This document shows positions 20,707 through 30,807 of a stretch of DNA of 64,000 nt, in pieces. Within the stretch, counting starts at the first letter, position 1. The number at the start of each line of letters is the position of its first letter. The position numbers were made by a program, and so were the translations under genes. This DNA is from Sinimarinibacterium arenosum (GTDB lineage: Bacteria; Pseudomonadota; Gammaproteobacteria; Nevskiales; Nevskiaceae). Where the stretch lies: assembly GCF_005047655.1 (NCBI RefSeq), contig NZ_SUKF01000005.1:1-64000 (forward strand), written 5' to 3'. The notes below the pieces were generated by a model that had not been told where the DNA came from, did no database searches, and worked only from the letters and a program-made list of their open reading frames with translations.

Positions 20707-21177
20707 TCAGACCCTGGCTGCCAGCTCGTCGAGCACGTCGGCATGCGCCTTCGCGTCGATTTCGCGCTTGAGGATCTTGGCAGCACCGATGACGGCAAGC
20801 TCGCCGACCTGCTTGCGCAGCTCCTGACGTGCACGCTCGACCTCGTTGGAAACCTCTTCATGCGCCTTGGCGATGATGCGGTCACCCTCTTGCTGGGCAT
20901 GCGTCTTGGCCTGCTCGACCATCTGGGTCGCCTGCTTGTTCGCGGCAGCCAGGATGTCCTGGGCCTGAACGCGGGCTTCCTTGAGCGCTTCTTCGCTCTT
21001 GGCCGATGCGTCCTGCAACGAACGGGCGCCCTTTTCAGCGGCAGCCAGTCCGTCAGCGATGCGCAACTGGCGTTCGTTCATGGCCTTGAGAATCGGCGGC
21101 CAGACGTACTTCCAGGTGAACGCAACGAACAGCAGGAACGCGATGCTCTGGAACAGCAGAGTTGCGTTTATGTTCAT
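20707..21177 (-). CDS. atpF: ATP synthase Fo b subunit
   Basis: The 156-residue peripheral stalk subunit. One N-terminal membrane helix ([20 protein letters not shown]) is followed by a long charged helix that dimerises in the stator. The [12 protein letters not shown] segment after the membrane is typical. It sits between atpE and atpH. Confidence 0.96.
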   Translation of the reverse strand: MNINATLLFQSIAFLLFVAFTWKYVWPPILKAMNERQLRIADGLAAAEKGARSLQDASAKSEEALKEARVQAQDILAAANKQATQMVEQAKTHAQQEGDRIIAKAHEEVSNEVERARQELRKQVGELAVIGAAKILKREIDAKAHADVLDELAARV

Positions 21178-21226
21178 CGTTCAAATCCCTTGCGGGTTAT
21201 CCGTCAAAAACTGCGCGCAGCGAACC

Positions 21227-21559
<333 letters not shown>

Positions 21560-21572
21560 TCAGTGATCGTGA

Positions 21573-22439
<867 letters not shown>

Positions 22440-22826
22440 TCAGTTTTTGTCATCGAACCCGACCCGCGCCAATGCTGCCCAATAGGCCAGCAGACAGGCT
22501 GCGTAGGTCGCCAAAAGAGCGAGAAATTGTGGTGCGAACAGTGCCACGCCCAACCAGAAGAGCACGGCCGTCAACGCCAACTTACCAATCTCACCCCGAA
22601 ACGCTGCGCCGACCACTTCTTCAGGCGCTGCTTGAGGGCGGCGCGCAAACAAGCGAATGGCGAAATAAACCGTGGGCAGTACCGCCGTCAAACCACCGAA
22701 CAGCGCTGCAACCGCGTACTGCCGTCCCCAAACCAAGCCAATCATCAGCGCCATGGCGCCGGCGATGCCAAGCTGCACCAGGCACACTGTCCGCGCCATC
22801 GATGTGCTGCTGGATTGTTTATGCAT
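22440..22826 (-). CDS. atpI: ATP synthase assembly protein AtpI
   Basis: A 128-residue protein with four predicted membrane segments in the position of atpI, the first gene of the operon. AtpI-type proteins help to assemble the c-ring and have low sequence conservation. Visible features are GLTAVLPTVYFAIRLF and the C-terminal ALARVGFDDKN. Identification rests on position, size and membrane layout. Confidence 0.88.
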   Translation of the reverse strand: MHKQSSSTSMARTVCLVQLGIAGAMALMIGLVWGRQYAVAALFGGLTAVLPTVYFAIRLFARRPQAAPEEVVGAAFRGEIGKLALTAVLFWLGVALFAPQFLALLATYAACLLAYWAALARVGFDDKN

Positions 22827-22884
22827 CGCGACATGCTGTGACGACAGAACTCGTCACGCCTGCGGGCTCGTTCAACGGGGCGCG

Positions 22885-22913
22885 ATTCTAAGGGCTGCGC
22901 CGGGGCAGGTCAA
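22885..22913 (-). promoter_or_regulatory. Sigma-70 promoter of the atp operon
   Basis: On the minus strand TTGACC (22913-22908) and TAGAAT (22890-22885) are separated by exactly 17 bases. Transcription would start near 22878, giving a leader of about 50 nt before the atpI ATG at 22826. This is among the best promoter matches in the window. Confidence 0.75.
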
Positions 22914-22986
22914 TCAGACTTTCGCCTAAAGTTGTGCATCGCAGCAACCAAACTGGTGCAACACCACGCCAGGGCGCTGAACCGCC

Positions 22987-23823
22987 TTATTCGAAGCGGC
23001 TGAGCAAGCGCTTCAGCTCGTCCTCGTTGCGGAACGATACGGTCAGACGCCCCTTGCCGGCCTCGGTCTGCTGCACCCGCACCGGCAAGCCAATGCGTTC
23101 GCTCAGGGTCTTGTCCAGCGCCGGCGCGGCCGATGCCGGCGCACGCCGTGGCGTCACATCCGCCTGGACCAGTGCCTCGGTCTGACGGACCGACAACTGT
23201 CGCTCCACGACCATCTTCGCCAGTGCCGACTGTCGCGGTCCGCTGACACCGAGCAGCACCTTGGCGTGGCCCAGGCTCAGGTGACCGTTGCGCACCAGTT
23301 GCTGTACGTCGTCATTGAGTTCGATCAGACGCAGCAGATTGCTGACGTGGGCACGTGAACGGCCAATGGCTTCAGCGGTCTTTTCATGCGTCAGGCCGCA
23401 ATCCTTGATCAGCTTGTGCAGCGCTTCCGCCTCTTCCAGCGGATTCAGGTCGGCGCGCTGGATGTTTTCGACCAGCGCCACCGCCATCGCGCCACGCTCG
23501 TCCAGCGTCTTGATCACGACCGGGACGGTCTTGAGGCCGGCGGCGCGTGCCGCGCGCCAGCGACGCTCGCCGGCAACGATTTCATACCGGTCGCCACCCG
23601 CGGCGCGCACGATGATCGGCTGCACCACGCCCTGGGCACGGATCGATTCGGTCAGCGACTCCAGCGCGGCCGCTTCGAAATGGCGGCGCGGCTGGTGCTT
23701 GCCCGGCTGCAGGGCGTCAATGGCCAGCTCGCGCAGCGCATCCCCTGCCTCTTCGTTGACCGTGGAGGCGCTGCTGAGCAGCACATCCAGACCACGACCC
23801 AAGCCTCTTTTTTTTGTACTCAT
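22987..23823 (-). CDS. parB: Chromosome partitioning protein ParB
   Basis: The 278-residue ParB is a CTP-dependent DNA clamp that loads at parS and partners with ParA in origin segregation. The N-terminal CTP-binding domain contains IVAGERRWRAARAAGL (GERR box), the central helix-turn-helix has HEKTAEAIGRSRAHVSNLLRL, and a short C-terminal dimerisation region ends LKRLLSRFE. It lies between parA and the atp operon, the usual place near oriC in this group. No consensus parS was seen in the window. Confidence 0.96.
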   Translation of the reverse strand: MSTKKRGLGRGLDVLLSSASTVNEEAGDALRELAIDALQPGKHQPRRHFEAAALESLTESIRAQGVVQPIIVRAAGGDRYEIVAGERRWRAARAAGLKTVPVVIKTLDERGAMAVALVENIQRADLNPLEEAEALHKLIKDCGLTHEKTAEAIGRSRAHVSNLLRLIELNDDVQQLVRNGHLSLGHAKVLLGVSGPRQSALAKMVVERQLSVRQTEALVQADVTPRRAPASAAPALDKTLSERIGLPVRVQQTEAGKGRLTVSFRNEDELKRLLSRFE

Positions 23824-23911
23824 CGGAACGCAGTTTCCGGTTTCCTGTTGCCCGCTTCCATTAAAAGCACAGTCAGCCCAGTGCGTGCTTCAGACTGGAA
23901 ACTGTTTCTGT

Positions 23912-24700
23912 TCATGCCGGCAGACGCATCTGCCCGCCATCGTGGCGGCGCAGCATCTCACCGGCCAAAGCCAGATAGGCCTTGGCGCCCGACGAGGTCG
24001 GGTCGTAGACCATCGCCGGCAGGCCATGGCTTGGCGCCTCCGCCAGACGCACATTGCGCGGCACCAGGGTCCGATAGACCTTGTCGCCGAAATGCTGGAG
24101 CAGCTGATTGGAGACGTCGTTGGCGAGATTGTTGCGCGGATCGAACATGGTCCGCAGCAGGCCTTCGACTTCCAGCCGCGGATTGATCACCCGGCGGATT
24201 TTCTGGATCGTATCCATCAGGGCGCTCAGACCTTCGAGCGCGTAATACTCGCACTGCATCGGAATCAGCACGCCGTCGGCCGCGACCAGCGCGTTGACGG
24301 TCAGCTTGGACAGTGCCGGAGGGCAGTCCAGCACCACATAGTCAAAATCTTCGGAGACATCCGCCAGTGCCGTCTTCAGCGCGAAGTCACCGACCGCAAC
24401 GTCACGCAGCTTGATCTCGGCCTCGGTCATGTCGGCGTTGGCCGGCAGCACCGAAAAGCCCAGATTGTCCAGATCGACGATCACCTCGCCGATCGGCGCC
24501 TGTTCCAGCAGCACGTCACGCGTGGTCAGCCTCAGCGCGCTCTTGTCGACGCCGACCCCCATGGTCGCGTTGCCCTGGGCATCCAGATCCACCAGCAGCA
24601 CGCGCCGCTTGGTCGCTGCCAGCGACGCGGCAAGATTGATCGACGTGGTGGTCTTACCCACTCCGCCCTTCTGATTGGCAACTGCGATGACGTAGCTCAT
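23912..24700 (-). CDS. parA: Chromosome partitioning ATPase ParA (Soj)
   Basis: A 262-residue deviant-Walker ATPase with KGGVGKTTTSINLA near the N-terminus and DCPPALSKLTVNAL as the switch region. It drives movement of ParB-bound origins. ATG 24700 gives MSYVIAVANQKGG and overlaps the rsmG stop by 4 bp; longer in-frame extensions lie inside rsmG. parB follows after 88 bp. Confidence 0.96.
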   Translation of the reverse strand: MSYVIAVANQKGGVGKTTTSINLAASLAATKRRVLLVDLDAQGNATMGVGVDKSALRLTTRDVLLEQAPIGEVIVDLDNLGFSVLPANADMTEAEIKLRDVAVGDFALKTALADVSEDFDYVVLDCPPALSKLTVNALVAADGVLIPMQCEYYALEGLSALMDTIQKIRRVINPRLEVEGLLRTMFDPRNNLANDVSNQLLQHFGDKVYRTLVPRNVRLAEAPSHGLPAMVYDPTSSGAKAYLALAGEMLRRHDGGQMRLPA

Positions 24701-25359
24701 GGCTTCAACTGTGCGATGACGACGTGCCGGTCCTCGTCGAGGCCGGGCACATTCAGGCGGCAGGTCTGCCGGATCTCGGCTCGCCCTTCCGCGGGCGCCA
24801 GCTCCAAGCGGTCTAGTTTGCCTTTCATGGCCACCCATTGACCACCCGGCGCCAGCAGATGGGCGGTCATATCAAAGAATTCGGTCAGCGAGGCAAATGC
24901 CCGGCTGATCACGGTGTCAAAACCTGCGTCAGGCTCCGGCGACGGCAAGGCCTCGACCCGGGACTCCGCCACCGTGACGTTGCCGAGCTTCAGGACCCGC
25001 ACGACATGGCGCATGAAGCGGGTCTTCTTGCCGTTGCTGTCCAGCACCGTCACCGTCAGATCAGGCTGAGCGATCGCCAGAATGATCCCGGGAATGCCGG
25101 CGCCGGCGCCGACATCGAGCACGCGGCCGCGGACATACGGCAGCACCGCCAGCGAATCGAGCAGATGGCGTACCACCATATCGCGCGGATCGCGGATCGC
25201 GGTCAGGTTATACGCGCTGTTCCACTTCTCCAGCTCGGCAAGGTAGGCCATCAGCTGTTCGGCCGCGCCCGGCGGCAACTGCAGACCCAGCGCGCGCACG
25301 CCATCCGCCAGCAGATTCTCTGGCGACGCCTGTGCCTGTGCGTGATTGACCTGCTGCAA
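24697..25359 (-). CDS. rsmG: 16S rRNA (guanine-527-N7) methyltransferase RsmG
   Basis: A 220-residue S-adenosylmethionine-dependent methyltransferase (GidB). The SAM motif LDVGAGAGIPGIILA, the NLTAIRDPRDMVVRHLLDSL block and DTVISRAFASL are family signatures. The start is probably TTG 25359, preceded by a G-rich ribosome site, as the 86 codons open further upstream have no family resemblance. mnmG, the usual upstream neighbour, is not here; a lipoprotein hydrolase gene takes its place. Confidence 0.94.
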   Translation of the reverse strand: MQQVNHAQAQASPENLLADGVRALGLQLPPGAAEQLMAYLAELEKWNSAYNLTAIRDPRDMVVRHLLDSLAVLPYVRGRVLDVGAGAGIPGIILAIAQPDLTVTVLDSNGKKTRFMRHVVRVLKLGNVTVAESRVEALPSPEPDAGFDTVISRAFASLTEFFDMTAHLLAPGGQWVAMKGKLDRLELAPAEGRAEIRQTCRLNVPGLDEDRHVVIAQLKP

Positions 25360-25442
25360 CGCCCTGCCCCCAACCGTATGGACCCCTGCCCGCGGCCGCG
25401 CAGTATACGCCGCGTGATCCGCGACGCCGGAGGGGAAACGCC

Positions 25443-26600
25443 TCAGCGGTGCGGGTGATCGCGCAGGAATTCGAAGAACTGCGAGGTCTGTCCGTACGGC
25501 CAGCGCAGATGATTGGCCAGGCCCAGGCTGTAGCCGGGCAGGTCCTGCAGATAGCCGGACGGATCGTCGAGACCGCCGTAATACGCCAGCGGATCGGTGC
25601 CGCAGATATCGAGGCACTGATCAACCGGCTGCAGCAGCGTGTCGACGATGACATCGTCGATCGTGGTCGCGCCGCCGTCGATCAGGCTCTGCCGCAGATA
25701 CTGACCGTTCGGGCACAGGCCGGCGATATCGCAGTCGTTGTGATAGTGGAAGATCGGCACCTGCGGATTCGTCAGCTGCAGCTGGGTGTCATTCAGGGCT
25801 TTGGTCGTCACTGGCTGCTGCACGCAGGGGTCGTTGAAGGCCTCGAACGGATCCGGCGCCGAATACACCGCGGCCGCGGCGATGCGCGGGCGGTTCAAGG
25901 CGTACAGCATCGCCATCGCCGAACCGTTGGACCAGCCCATCAGGTAGATCCGCTTCTCGTCGACGATGCCGCGGGCAATCACTTCATCCAGGTAGTGGTC
26001 GATCGTGGCGGCCTCGACGTTGGCCGGAAACGACTCGCCGTTGACCGTGCGCGCCTGCCCGTTTGGCGCCATCTGCCGGTACCAGTTGTCCCAGCCCGGC
26101 GACGCGTTATCGTCCGGAAACGGGTAGTAGCGCGCGGTCACGCGGCCATAGGGCGCCAGCAGGATGAACCCCGGCCGCTCCGGATCCCCCGTCAGATCCT
26201 CGGTATCCAGCGTCGAACGCAGGAAGTTCGCCGCCAGCGTCAGATCGCTGCCGACCAGCGACGGATGCAGATAGATCACCAGCGGCAGCTTGTGCTCGGG
26301 CGATGCCGCATCCGGGGTGTACAGACAGGCATCCCGTAGCGTGCCTTCGCTGTCGGCCCAGCGTTCGAGCTTCTCGCCGCCCGGCACACAGCTCGGGTTG
26401 AGCACGCTGTCGAGTGGCGCCAGCAGCGGGCGCGGCGGCGCCCCGAACGGCGTGCAGGCCTCGCGTGTCACCGGAATTGTTGTGCTGCTCGCGGCGACGC
26501 TGCCCCCGCCACTGCCGGAGTCCGAGCCACTGCCGCAGGCCGCCAGCAGCAGCGCCATCACCAGTCCGCCCAGGCCGACTAACTCCCGTCCGGTCTTCAT
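25443..26600 (-). CDS. Lipoprotein alpha/beta hydrolase, polyhydroxyalkanoate-depolymerase/esterase-like
   Basis: A 385-residue precursor with a lipobox (LLLAACGS, Cys22) followed by a Gly/Ser-rich spacer, so it is probably anchored in a membrane. The hydrolase domain has PLVIYLHPS at the oxyanion side and the nucleophile elbow GWSNGSA (G-x-S-x-G). Several cysteines in the C-terminal half (NDCDIAGLC, DQCLDICG) may form disulfides. The arrangement resembles LpqC/feruloyl-esterase-like proteins, but the substrate is unknown. It is a single gene between rsmG and the YjgR-type ATPase gene. Confidence 0.75.
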   Translation of the reverse strand: MKTGRELVGLGGLVMALLLAACGSGSDSGSGGGSVAASSTTIPVTREACTPFGAPPRPLLAPLDSVLNPSCVPGGEKLERWADSEGTLRDACLYTPDAASPEHKLPLVIYLHPSLVGSDLTLAANFLRSTLDTEDLTGDPERPGFILLAPYGRVTARYYPFPDDNASPGWDNWYRQMAPNGQARTVNGESFPANVEAATIDHYLDEVIARGIVDEKRIYLMGWSNGSAMAMLYALNRPRIAAAAVYSAPDPFEAFNDPCVQQPVTTKALNDTQLQLTNPQVPIFHYHNDCDIAGLCPNGQYLRQSLIDGGATTIDDVIVDTLLQPVDQCLDICGTDPLAYYGGLDDPSGYLQDLPGYSLGLANHLRWPYGQTSQFFEFLRDHPHR

Positions 26601-26653
26601 TCGCGTCTCCTCCGACGTCGGTCGTTATGCGCCGGATGATACGCCGCGAAAAC

Positions 26654-28186
26654 TCAGCGGCGTGTCAGCGATCCGAGGATTCCGCGCAGCAACTGACGGC
26701 CGATTTCCCGCCCCACCGAAGACGCTGCGCTACGCGTGGCGGACTTGATCGCCGCCTCGACCACGGTATCGCCACGACGTCCGCTGGCCGGACGCGTCTG
26801 CCGCACCGACGGCGCGCGGGTTTGCGGTGCGTCGGCGCCCCGTTCCCACCAGCCGGTGTCGCCGGACGGCGGCGCTGCTGCCGGCGGCGAATTCGCTGCC
26901 TCAGCGGTCTGGGCGGAGCGGGCCGCCAGCTTTTCGTAAGCCGACTCGCGATCAACCATGGCGTCGTAGCGGCCCGACACCGGACTGCGCGACATCGTGG
27001 TCTTGCGCTCCTCCGGCGTGATCGTGCCCATGCGCGATTTCGGTGGCCGGATCCTGGTGCGCTCGACCACACTGGGAACGCCCTTGTCCTGCAGCGTCGA
27101 CACCAGCGCCTCGCCGACGCCAAGCTCGGTGATGGCCTGTTCGACGCTGAATGCGGGATTGGCGCGGAAAGTCTCGGCCGCGGCACGCACGGCTTTCTGG
27201 TCCCGCGGCGTGAACGCACGCAGCGCATGCTGCACCCGGTTGCCCAGCTGGCCCAGCACGGCATCGGGCAGATCCAGCGGATTCTGCGTGACGAAATAAA
27301 CGCCGACGCCCTTGGAGCGGATCAGCCGCACCACCTGCTCGACTTTCTCGACCAGCGCCTTGGGCGCGTCGCGGAACAGCAGATGCGCCTCGTCGAAGAA
27401 GAACACCAGGCGCGGGCGATCGGCGTCACCCTGCTCCGGCAGGTTCTCGAACAACTCCGACAGCAGCCACAACAGGAAGGTCGCATAGACGCGCGGACGC
27501 AGGTACAGCTGATCGGCGGCGAGCACATTGACGATGCCGCGCCCGGTCAGATCGGTCCGCATGAAGTCGTTGAGGTCCAGCGCCGGCTCGCCGAAGAAGG
27601 CCTCGGCGCCTTCCTGCTCCAGCTGGATCAGCGAACGCTGGATCGCCCCGACCGAGGCCTTGCTGACCAGTCCATATTCGGAACCCAGAGCCTTCGCGTT
27701 GTCGGCAACATGATTCAAGGTCGAGCGCAGGTCCTTCAGATCCAGCAGCAGCAGACCCTGATCGTCGGCGTACCTGAACACCAGCGACAACACCGCTTCC
27801 TGCACGTCGGACAGGTCGAGCAACCGCGACAACAGCACCGGCCCCATATCGGATACGGTCGCACGCACCGGATGACCTGAAACGCCAAAGACATCCCAGA
27901 ACACCGTCGGACACGCCGCGGGCGCATAGCCCTCGACGCCGACCGCGGCAGCGCGCTCGGCCAGCTTCGGCTTGAATTCGCCCGGCTGTGAAATCCCCGC
28001 CAGATCACCCTTGATGTCCGCCGCGAACACCGGCACGCCCATCTCGGAAAAGCCTTCGGCTAGGATCTGCAGCGTGATCGTCTTGCCGGTACCGGTGGCG
28101 CCGGCCACCAGGCCATGTCGGTTGGCGTAGCGGCCCAGCAACAGCTGCGGCGTTTCGCCCTTGCCCAGCAATATCGACGGATCCAT
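26654..28186 (-). CDS. HerA/YjgR-family ATPase (DUF853)
   Basis: A 510-residue P-loop ATPase of the HerA-FtsK superfamily, close in size to E. coli YjgR. The Walker A motif GATGTGKT is at 29-36 and a Walker B segment [12 protein letters not shown] lies in the middle. The C-terminus has a low-complexity Pro/Ala segment and a basic end. ATG 28186 gives [11 protein letters not shown], matching the family start; the frame is open further upstream without similarity. The cellular role of YjgR is not established. Confidence 0.88.
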   Translation of the reverse strand: MDPSILLGKGETPQLLLGRYANRHGLVAGATGTGKTITLQILAEGFSEMGVPVFAADIKGDLAGISQPGEFKPKLAERAAAVGVEGYAPAACPTVFWDVFGVSGHPVRATVSDMGPVLLSRLLDLSDVQEAVLSLVFRYADDQGLLLLDLKDLRSTLNHVADNAKALGSEYGLVSKASVGAIQRSLIQLEQEGAEAFFGEPALDLNDFMRTDLTGRGIVNVLAADQLYLRPRVYATFLLWLLSELFENLPEQGDADRPRLVFFFDEAHLLFRDAPKALVEKVEQVVRLIRSKGVGVYFVTQNPLDLPDAVLGQLGNRVQHALRAFTPRDQKAVRAAAETFRANPAFSVEQAITELGVGEALVSTLQDKGVPSVVERTRIRPPKSRMGTITPEERKTTMSRSPVSGRYDAMVDRESAYEKLAARSAQTAEAANSPPAAAPPSGDTGWWERGADAPQTRAPSVRQTRPASGRRGDTVVEAAIKSATRSAASSVGREIGRQLLRGILGSLTRR

Positions 28187-28296
28187 CGCGTGCTCCCTGA
28201 AATGCGCGGCCATCATCGTCACGCGCGCGACGTCGGGCAAGTCCGCAGCACCGCAACGCCCGGAAACTGCGACACCGGTCACGCGGCCATTAGGGC

Positions 28297-28336
28297 TTAG
28301 CAAGAATTTAGCAATCGGCTAGCGATGTTTTAGCAA
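28297..28336. promoter_or_regulatory. Four heptamers at an exact 11-bp period
   Basis: TTAGCAA begins at 28297, 28308 and 28330, and the variant CTAGCGA at 28319, each separated by four bases. Direct heptamers with an 11-bp repeat are the way OmpR/PhoB-family response regulators bind as head-to-tail dimers. The array ends 61 bp before the ATG of the cytochrome c gene at 28398, in the place of an activator site. No response-regulator gene is in the window. Confidence 0.6.
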
Positions 28337-28397
28337 CCGGCACAACGGGGGCGCCCTATCGTGGCGGCGAATCGAACTTCCCCTTCCGGAGACTGCA

Positions 28398-28916
28398 ATG
28401 AAAACCCCCATCCGCACCCTGTTCGGCATACTCGGCCTCGCGGCATCCGCGCTCGCCACCGGCGCGCACGCCGCACCGCAGCACACCGACGCCGAACGCC
28501 TTGCACGCGGCCGCTATCTGATCGTCGCCGCCGGCTGCAACGACTGCCATACCCCGGGCTACGCGCCCAGCGGCGGCCAGGTGCCGGATCAGCAATGGCT
28601 CACCGGCGACGTCGTCGGCTTCCAGGGTCCCTGGGGCACCAGCTATCCGAGCAACCTGCGCCTGAGCCTGTCGCGGCTCGACGAGCAGCAATGGTTGAGC
28701 CGCGCACGGTCACCGATGCTGCCGCCGATGCCGGCCCCGAGCCTGAAGGCGATGACCGATGACGATCTGCTGGCGATCTACGCATTCATCCGCTCGCTGG
28801 GCGCAAGCGGCGAGCCGGCACCGACCGCCGCGGCGCCGGGCGTGCAGGTCACCACGCCGTACATCGAGTTCACCCCGAAGAACCTGCCGCAGCAGCAGGC
28901 CGCGCTGACGCATTAA
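28398..28916 (+). CDS. Periplasmic mono-haem c-type cytochrome
   Basis: A 172-residue precursor with a signal peptide (about 1-26, ending AHA). The haem motif C47-N-D-C50-H51 lies early in the mature protein, and the Met-rich RSPMLPPMPAPSL region (about 109-121) may supply the distal ligand. It has the layout of small class I cytochromes that carry electrons for dehydrogenases. It is monocistronic, and phased repeats upstream suggest control by a response regulator. Confidence 0.85.
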   Translation: MKTPIRTLFGILGLAASALATGAHAAPQHTDAERLARGRYLIVAAGCNDCHTPGYAPSGGQVPDQQWLTGDVVGFQGPWGTSYPSNLRLSLSRLDEQQWLSRARSPMLPPMPAPSLKAMTDDDLLAIYAFIRSLGASGEPAPTAAAPGVQVTTPYIEFTPKNLPQQQAALTH

Positions 28917-28984
28917 GTGGAACGGCCCGGTGGGCGTCGCCGTTCTGGCGGCGCCCGCCAGGCTGAAACTCCAGGGCTGAGGCT

Positions 28985-29893
28985 CTAGGCGTACGGCGCC
29001 AGCGTTGCGATCACCTGCTCGCGCAACCAGCGGCTCGCGGGTTCCTTGTCGACACTGGCGTGCCAGTACAGATAGACGTCGAGCGACGGCATTTCCATCG
29101 GAAACGGCAGCACCACATTGCCGAATTGCTGATTGGCCAGCTCAGCGTAGTGCGCCGGCATCGTCAACAGCAGGTCGGTCTGGCTGACGACGCGGCAGGC
29201 GGCGAAGTAGTGCTGACAGCGCAGGCGGATGCGTCGCTTCAGTCCGTGGCGGCTCAGCTCGATATCTTCCAGCGTCGGCCCGCTGCGCCGCGAGCTGACC
29301 AGCACGTGATGCTGGCGCAGATAGGCCGCCAGGTCGAAGGCCTCCTGCAGCAGCGGATGATCACGGCGCAACACCACCACCTGATGATCGCTGGACACCC
29401 GCTGATGACGGATGTCGTCCGACAAGGGCAGCAGCACGTCCAGCGCCGCATCCAGGGTTCCCGCCGCCAGTTCGGTTTCGAGGGTGCGGCGGTCGGCGCG
29501 GATCGCGCTGATGTCGATCGACGGCGCCGCCGCGGCGACGCGCGCCAGCAGCGGCGGCAGCACGGTCGCCTCCAGCACATCGCGCACGGCGACGCTGAAA
29601 TGGCGCTGGGTGCTGGCCGCGTCGAACTGCTGCACCTCGTTCAAGGTGACCTCCAGCGCGCGCAAGGTGCGCCGGATCGGTTGTTCCAGCGACCGCGCCA
29701 GCGGCGTCGGCACCATCGCGCGGCCTTCCCGCACGAACAGCGGGTCATCGAACAGGTCGCGCAGGCGTGCCAGCGCATGGCTGATCGCCGGCTGCGTCAG
29801 GTGCAGCTTGTCGCCGGCCTTGGTGATGCCGCCTTCAGAGAAGATGGCATCCAGCACCACCAGCAGGTTCAGATCGATCCGGTGCAGATGCAT
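28985..29893 (-). CDS. LysR-family transcriptional regulator
   Basis: A 302-residue LysR regulator. The N-terminal winged helix (about 5-64) contains LLVVLDAIFSEGGITKAGDKLHLTQ-type sequence, visible as AGDKLHLTQPAISHALARLR, followed by the periplasmic-binding-protein-like effector domain. It is divergent from the dehydrogenase operon starting at 30022 and probably controls it. Two 12-base direct repeats lie in the shared upstream region. Confidence 0.92.
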   Translation of the reverse strand: MHLHRIDLNLLVVLDAIFSEGGITKAGDKLHLTQPAISHALARLRDLFDDPLFVREGRAMVPTPLARSLEQPIRRTLRALEVTLNEVQQFDAASTQRHFSVAVRDVLEATVLPPLLARVAAAAPSIDISAIRADRRTLETELAAGTLDAALDVLLPLSDDIRHQRVSSDHQVVVLRRDHPLLQEAFDLAAYLRQHHVLVSSRRSGPTLEDIELSRHGLKRRIRLRCQHYFAACRVVSQTDLLLTMPAHYAELANQQFGNVVLPFPMEMPSLDVYLYWHASVDKEPASRWLREQVIATLAPYA

Positions 29894-29909
29894 TGATCTA
29901 TGCGCCTGG

Positions 29910-29940
29910 ATAATTCATCGGGATTCACATTATTCATTGG
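29910..29940. promoter_or_regulatory. Direct repeats in the LysR/dehydrogenase intergenic region
   Basis: ATAATTCATCGG (29910-29921) and ATTATTCATTGG (29929-29940) match at 10 of 12 bases and start 19 bp apart, about two helical turns. They lie between the divergent LysR gene and the dehydrogenase operon. They may be part of a LysR-type binding region, although a clear T-N11-A palindrome was not seen. Confidence 0.4.
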
Positions 29941-30021
29941 ACTGATCCTAGTGGCCCACCTAGGCTGCGGCAAGCCTGCTGTCTGACAGGCATTCCACCC
30001 AATGTGCGATCGGAGACCCCA

Positions 30022-30804
30022 GTGAGCGCCAGCCTATCCCCCCAAGCCTTGTTCGACCTCAGCGGCAAGATCGCACTGGTCACCGGGGCCAGTCGTGGCA
30101 TCGGCGAGTCGATCGCCAAGACGCTGGCCGCCGCCGGCGCCAGCGTGATCGTCTCCAGCCGCAAGATCGACGGCTGCGAGCGCGTCGCCGCTGAAATCCG
30201 CGCCGCCGGCGGCAAGGCCGAGGCCTTTGCCTGCCATATCGGCGAGATGGAGCAGATCGACACGGTGTTCGCGCACATCGAGCAGACCTACGGCCGGCTC
30301 GACATCCTGGTCAACAACGCCGCGGCCAACCCGTACTTCGGCCCGATCGCCGACACCGATCTCGGCGCGTTCCAGAAAACGCTGGACGTGAACATCCGCG
30401 GCTATTTCTTCATGTCCGCGCGCGGCGTCAAGCTGATGCTCAAGAATGGCGGCGGCGCCATCGTCAACACCGCTTCGGTCAACGGCGTGATCCCCGGCCC
30501 CTACCAGGGCATCTACTCGATTACGAAAGCCGCGGTGATCTCGATGACGCAGGCCTTCGCCAAGGAACACGCGAAGGACGGCATCCGCGTCAACGCGCTG
30601 CTGCCGGGCATCACCGACACCAAATTCGCCTCGGCGCTGGTGCACAACCCGCAGATGATGAAGCTGATGGGCAGCCACGTGCCGATGGACCGCGTCGCGC
30701 ATCCGAACGAGATGGCCGGCGCCGTGCTGTATCTGGTGTCGCCGGCAGCGAGCTACACCACCGGCGTCAGTCTGAACGTCGACGGCGGCTACCTGACGGC
30801 CTGA
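30022..30804 (+). CDS. Short-chain dehydrogenase/reductase (SDR), first of operon
   Basis: A 260-residue classical SDR. The cofactor motif TGASRGIG, the NNAA box and the Y-x3-K catalytic pair in YSITK with an upstream Ser (NTASVNG) are all present. I prefer GTG 30022 with GGAG upstream over ATG 30004. It starts an operon of six codirectional genes and ends 3 bp before the next SDR gene. It probably oxidises or reduces a hydroxyacyl intermediate; NAD or NADP use is not determined here. Confidence 0.88.
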   Translation: MSASLSPQALFDLSGKIALVTGASRGIGESIAKTLAAAGASVIVSSRKIDGCERVAAEIRAAGGKAEAFACHIGEMEQIDTVFAHIEQTYGRLDILVNNAAANPYFGPIADTDLGAFQKTLDVNIRGYFFMSARGVKLMLKNGGGAIVNTASVNGVIPGPYQGIYSITKAAVISMTQAFAKEHAKDGIRVNALLPGITDTKFASALVHNPQMMKLMGSHVPMDRVAHPNEMAGAVLYLVSPAASYTTGVSLNVDGGYLTA

Positions 30805-30807
30805 GCG

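Noticed and set aside
23831-23904. CAGTTTCC and GGAAACTG inverted repeat between parB and parA
   Set aside because: The arms are only 8 bases with a 58-base loop, no parS-like sequence is present, and chance occurrence is likely.
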